A DNA stretch of 34,292 nt from Anaerolineaceae bacterium UBA700 (lineage in GTDB: Bacteria > Chloroflexota > Anaerolineae > Anaerolineales > Anaerolineaceae): NCBI GenBank assembly GCA_002298885.1, contig DBMK01000269.1, positions 1 to 34,292 on the forward strand, written 5' to 3'. The notes beneath the pieces are model-generated. The model was not told the origin of the DNA. It saw only the letters and a list, made by a program, of their open reading frames with translations, and ran no database searches. Position 1 is the stretch's first letter; every line of letters starts with the position of its first letter. Position numbers and translations under genes: made by a program. Shown piece after piece: positions 33,198 to 34,292 of the stretch.

Positions 33198-34192
33198 GCG
33201 TCTGCCTGTCCGCGCCCCAGGATCGTTTCGATCTCGGCCATCTGCGCCGGGTTCAGGGGGCCAAATTGCAACGCCTGGCAGTTCTCCTGCACCTGGGCCA
33301 CGGTACGGAAACCAGGGATGGGCAGGGTTTTAGAACTGCGCCCCCACAGCCAGGCCAGGGCGCCCTGCGCCAACGTACGCCCGCCGCTGGTGAGCACTTG
33401 CCGCACCGCTTCGAGCTTTTTCAGGAATTCAGGGTTGGGCTGGCCGTTTTTGAAATACTTCATCCACTCTGGGCTCTTCACGCCGCGCACGTCGTCGATT
33501 GTGGGTTTCGAGTCGGCGGTGTACTTGCCGGTTAGCAGGCCCATGGCAAGCGGGCCGCGGTTGATGGCCGCCATGTTGTACTTTTCGCAGACCGCCAGCA
33601 CTTCCGGATTGGATTCGAACACGTTGAGCTGGAGTTGAATCGACGTGCATTTTTCACCCTGGGCGAAGACCTCCGCGCTGCGCGGGAAATCGGTGCTCCA
33701 GCCGTAGGCCCTGATTTTGCCTTCCTTCACCAGCTCTTCGAGCGTATCTCGCACCGGGGCAGCTTTTTCCGGCGGGTAGCCGTTGTCGTGGAACTGGTAT
33801 AGGTCGATGTATTCTGTGTCCAGCCGGCGCAGCGAATCCTCGCAGGCCCTGCGGATGCCCGCCGGCGATGCATCCGAGCCGGTCACCCGGCGGGTGGTCT
33901 CGTCGAACACGGCATTGAACTTGGTGGCGATGACTACCTTGTCTCGTCGCCCGGCAATTGCTTTTCCTAACAGGCGTTCGCTGTGCCCGGCGCCGTACAC
34001 GTTGGCAGTGTCGAAAAAGGTGATACCCATATCGAATCCGCAGTCGATGGCCCGCAGCGACTCGGCGTCGTCGACCTCGCCCCAGCCCTGCGGCGTCTCG
34101 CCCGCCCAAAATGGGCCGCCGATCGCCCAACAGCCCAGCCCCATGGCGCTGACTTCAATTCCGGATCGCCCGAGTTTACGCATTGTGCTCAT
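33194..34192 (-). CDS. Aldo/keto reductase
   Basis: The 332-residue enzyme starts MSTMRKLGRSGIEVSAMGLG after a textbook AAGGAGG site. Catalytic residues are visible as Asp and Tyr in FFDTANVYGAGHSERLLG, Lys in VIATKFNAVF and His in YQFHDNG. The coenzyme end is IPGFRTVAQVQEN. It differs clearly from the reductase at 30970-31950, sharing only family motifs, so it is not a recent duplicate. It is the first gene of the AKR-MFS-AKR unit. The 100 bp upstream, to the window edge, is AT-rich at the far end but shows no clean promoter. Confidence 0.9.
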   Translation of the reverse strand: MSTMRKLGRSGIEVSAMGLGCWAIGGPFWAGETPQGWGEVDDAESLRAIDCGFDMGITFFDTANVYGAGHSERLLGKAIAGRRDKVVIATKFNAVFDETTRRVTGSDASPAGIRRACEDSLRRLDTEYIDLYQFHDNGYPPEKAAPVRDTLEELVKEGKIRAYGWSTDFPRSAEVFAQGEKCTSIQLQLNVFESNPEVLAVCEKYNMAAINRGPLAMGLLTGKYTADSKPTIDDVRGVKSPEWMKYFKNGQPNPEFLKKLEAVRQVLTSGGRTLAQGALAWLWGRSSKTLPIPGFRTVAQVQENCQALQFGPLNPAQMAEIETILGRGQADA

Positions 34193-34292
34193 ACTAACCT
34201 CCTTGGCTGCGTAAATTTCGCGCCGCCCCCGCCTGGCGCAGCAATCCCTATTCTACCCGTTTTCAATTGAATTTCGGGTTAAAGAATTTTGG

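Overview
The window reads as a chromosomal segment of a GC-rich, probably anaerobic or facultative bacterium. The best guess is Chloroflexota (Anaerolineae type). The lipoprotein with a Pro/Ala/Thr-rich linker after its lipobox, the very large alpha-2-macroglobulin and the dispersed GC-rich palindromes suggest this. The assignment is an inference from gene style; there is no rRNA or marker gene here. No tRNA, rRNA, CRISPR array, integrase or transposase was seen.

Layout. (1) 1-1739: the last codons of a gene running in from the left, then a minus-strand pair encoding a multi-pass membrane protein and a Tat-exported flavodoxin-like protein. (2) 1923-8001 (+): a complete five-gene oligopeptide/dipeptide ABC transporter operon (binding lipoprotein, two permeases, two ATPases). 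It is preceded by a long leader with two terminator-like hairpins. (3) 7994-9557: a convergent membrane protein of unknown function and a repeat-containing spacer. (4) 9558-22546 (-): a glycerol/dihydroxyacetone island.

The glycerol island holds an aquaglyceroporin (glpF), the two soluble subunits of PTS-type dihydroxyacetone kinase (dhaK, dhaL), glycerol kinase (glpK) and a DhaR-type regulator. A second transcription unit encodes GlpA, an SdhB-like iron-sulfur protein, two SdhC/SdhD-like membrane anchors and a DhaM-HPr-Enzyme I fusion. Together these predict two routes to dihydroxyacetone phosphate (DHAP). In one, glycerol enters by GlpF, becomes glycerol-3-phosphate by GlpK, and is oxidised to DHAP with electrons passed to quinone. 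In the other, dihydroxyacetone is phosphorylated from PEP by a phosphorelay whose general and specific PTS components sit on one polypeptide.

The most notable element is the glycerol-3-phosphate dehydrogenase. The flavoprotein GlpA is cut down to its DAO domain and stands where SdhA would be expected, in an otherwise succinate-dehydrogenase-like operon. GlpB and GlpC are absent. This predicts a hybrid glycerol-3-phosphate:quinone oxidoreductase.

(5) 22671-29510: a small protein made of eight 17-residue tandem repeats, divergent from a 2048-residue alpha-2-macroglobulin with an intact thioester motif. (6) 29663-34192 (-): an alpha/beta hydrolase, two aldo/keto reductases and an MFS transporter. 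Two families of palindromic intergenic elements occur at 9321-9557, 29590-29658 and 30826-30958. Single-base offsets are possible in positions read by eye for the non-coding sites.
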